In this document: positions 4,742 through 5,290 of the stretch, piece after piece
Numbering within the stretch: position 1 is the stretch's first letter
Layout: the number at the start of each line of letters is the position of its first letter
From: JBOFCO01 sp051646105
GTDB lineage: Bacteria > Pseudomonadota > Alphaproteobacteria > Rhodobacterales > Rhodobacteraceae
Length of the DNA stretch: 5,290 bases
Assembly (NCBI GenBank): GCA_051646105.1
Contig: JBOFCO010000178.1
Coordinates: 1-5,290 of the forward strand
Reading direction: 5' to 3'
The notes under the pieces: model-generated
Databases searched by the model: none
What the model was told of the DNA's origin: nothing
Seen by the model: the letters and a program-made list of their open reading frames with translations, nothing else
Position numbers and translations under genes: made by a program

Positions 4742-5290
4742 ATGAACCGCTTTATTGTGGCCGTTACTGCCGCAGTCCTGGCCGCCGCGCCAGCCTTCGC
4801 AGAGGTCACCGAAGAAATGCTGGCAGGCGACGCCGCTTCAACCGGCGACGTGCTGACCAACGGCATGGGCCGTGACCTGCAACGCTTCAGCCCGATGACG
4901 ACGCTCAACAAGGAAAACGTGAAGAACCTTGTTCCTGTCTGGGCCTTCAGCCTTGGTGGCGAAAAGCAGCGCGGTCAGGAAACGCAGCCGCTGGTGCATG
5001 ATGGCGTGATGTATATCACCGGGTCGTATTCGCGTCTGTATGCGATCGACATCAAGACCGGCAAAGAGCTGTGGCAGTTCGATGCCCGCCTGCCCGAAGG
5101 GATCCTGCCCTGCTGCGACGTCATCAACCGTGGCGCCGCGATCTATGGCGACAACATCTATTTCGGCACGCTCGACGCCCGCATCGTGGCGCTGAACCTG
5201 AAAACCGGCGATGTGGTCTGGAACAAGGAAATCGCGGAATACAAGGAAGGCTATTCCTACACGGCGGCACCGCTGATCGTGAACGGACTG
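4742..5290 (+). CDS. xoxF: Lanthanide-type PQQ-dependent methanol dehydrogenase XoxF (5' part)
   Basis: This is the first 183 codons of a gene still open at the window edge; family members are about 600 residues, so roughly 30% is seen. The product is a periplasmic quinoprotein that oxidises methanol and other primary alcohols to aldehyde, passing electrons from PQQ to a c-type cytochrome. A Sec signal peptide covers residues 1-20 (MNRFIVAVTAAVLAAAPAFA). The mature start shows beta-propeller blades, the block LGGEKQRGQETQPLVHDGV (71-89) with the PQQ-contacting Glu80, and the vicinal cysteines Cys124-Cys125 in ILPCCDVINRG that form the ring disulfide near PQQ. GGEKQRGQE is typical of XoxF; calcium-type MxaF has a different sequence there. 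The second Asp that marks lanthanide dependence lies beyond the window. The start is set by a strong AAAGGGAGGT site (4728-4737). XoxJ and a XoxG-type cytochrome would be expected further right. Confidence 0.93.
   Translation, partial: MNRFIVAVTAAVLAAAPAFAEVTEEMLAGDAASTGDVLTNGMGRDLQRFSPMTTLNKENVKNLVPVWAFSLGGEKQRGQETQPLVHDGVMYITGSYSRLYAIDIKTGKELWQFDARLPEGILPCCDVINRGAAIYGDNIYFGTLDARIVALNLKTGDVVWNKEIAEYKEGYSYTAAPLIVNGL

Noticed and set aside
4516..4911. Frames in the cytochrome-xoxF spacer (plus 4516-4875, minus 4636-4911)
   Set aside because: Both overlap the start of xoxF in other frames, have no ribosome binding site and show no recognisable protein features.

Overview
The window looks like chromosomal DNA from an alphaproteobacterium of the Rhodobacteraceae (Rhodobacter/Paracoccus type). 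The reasons are high GC, tight gene packing, protein sequences with a Rhodobacterales flavour (for example an SDR that closely resembles a galactitol/polyol dehydrogenase as I remember it from Rhodobacter), and above all the start of a XoxF-type, PQQ-dependent methanol dehydrogenase at the right edge. The family calls rest on motifs and remembered family sequences; no database search was run.

Layout. Left part (84-1490, minus strand): a short-chain dehydrogenase/reductase followed after 33 bp by a LysE/RhtB-type small-molecule exporter, probably one transcript. Centre (1674-2228, plus strand): a small exported Sel1-repeat protein whose leader contains an intrinsic-terminator-like element. Converging on it with only 7 bp between stop codons is a two-gene minus-strand unit (3833-2236): a NitT/TauT-like periplasmic substrate-binding protein and its ABC ATPase, overlapping by one base. 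No permease gene lies beside them. Right part (plus strand): a small periplasmic class I c-type cytochrome (4046-4471), a 270-bp spacer with a near-perfect 16-bp hairpin and several repeat motifs, then xoxF (4742 to the window edge, about the first 183 of some 600 residues).

How the genes may work together. XoxF oxidises methanol or other primary alcohols in the periplasm with PQQ and a lanthanide and hands electrons to a c-type cytochrome. A cytochrome just upstream on the same strand is a reasonable candidate for that chain. The ABC pair diverges from the cytochrome and may import a small molecule tied to this metabolism, but its substrate cannot be read from the sequence. The strongest regulatory clue is a 13-bp motif, CGSANTACGACCA, found once in the cytochrome/ABC divergent region and twice, 22 bp apart, upstream of xoxF, always in the same orientation. 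This suggests one regulator for both promoters. The SDR/exporter pair and the Sel1 gene have no demonstrable link to alcohol oxidation.

There is no gene-free stretch over 300 bp. No RNA genes, insertion sequences, CRISPR arrays or phage features were recognised, apart from a possible short leader RNA at about 1570-1617. The first 83 bases carry no gene I can assign.
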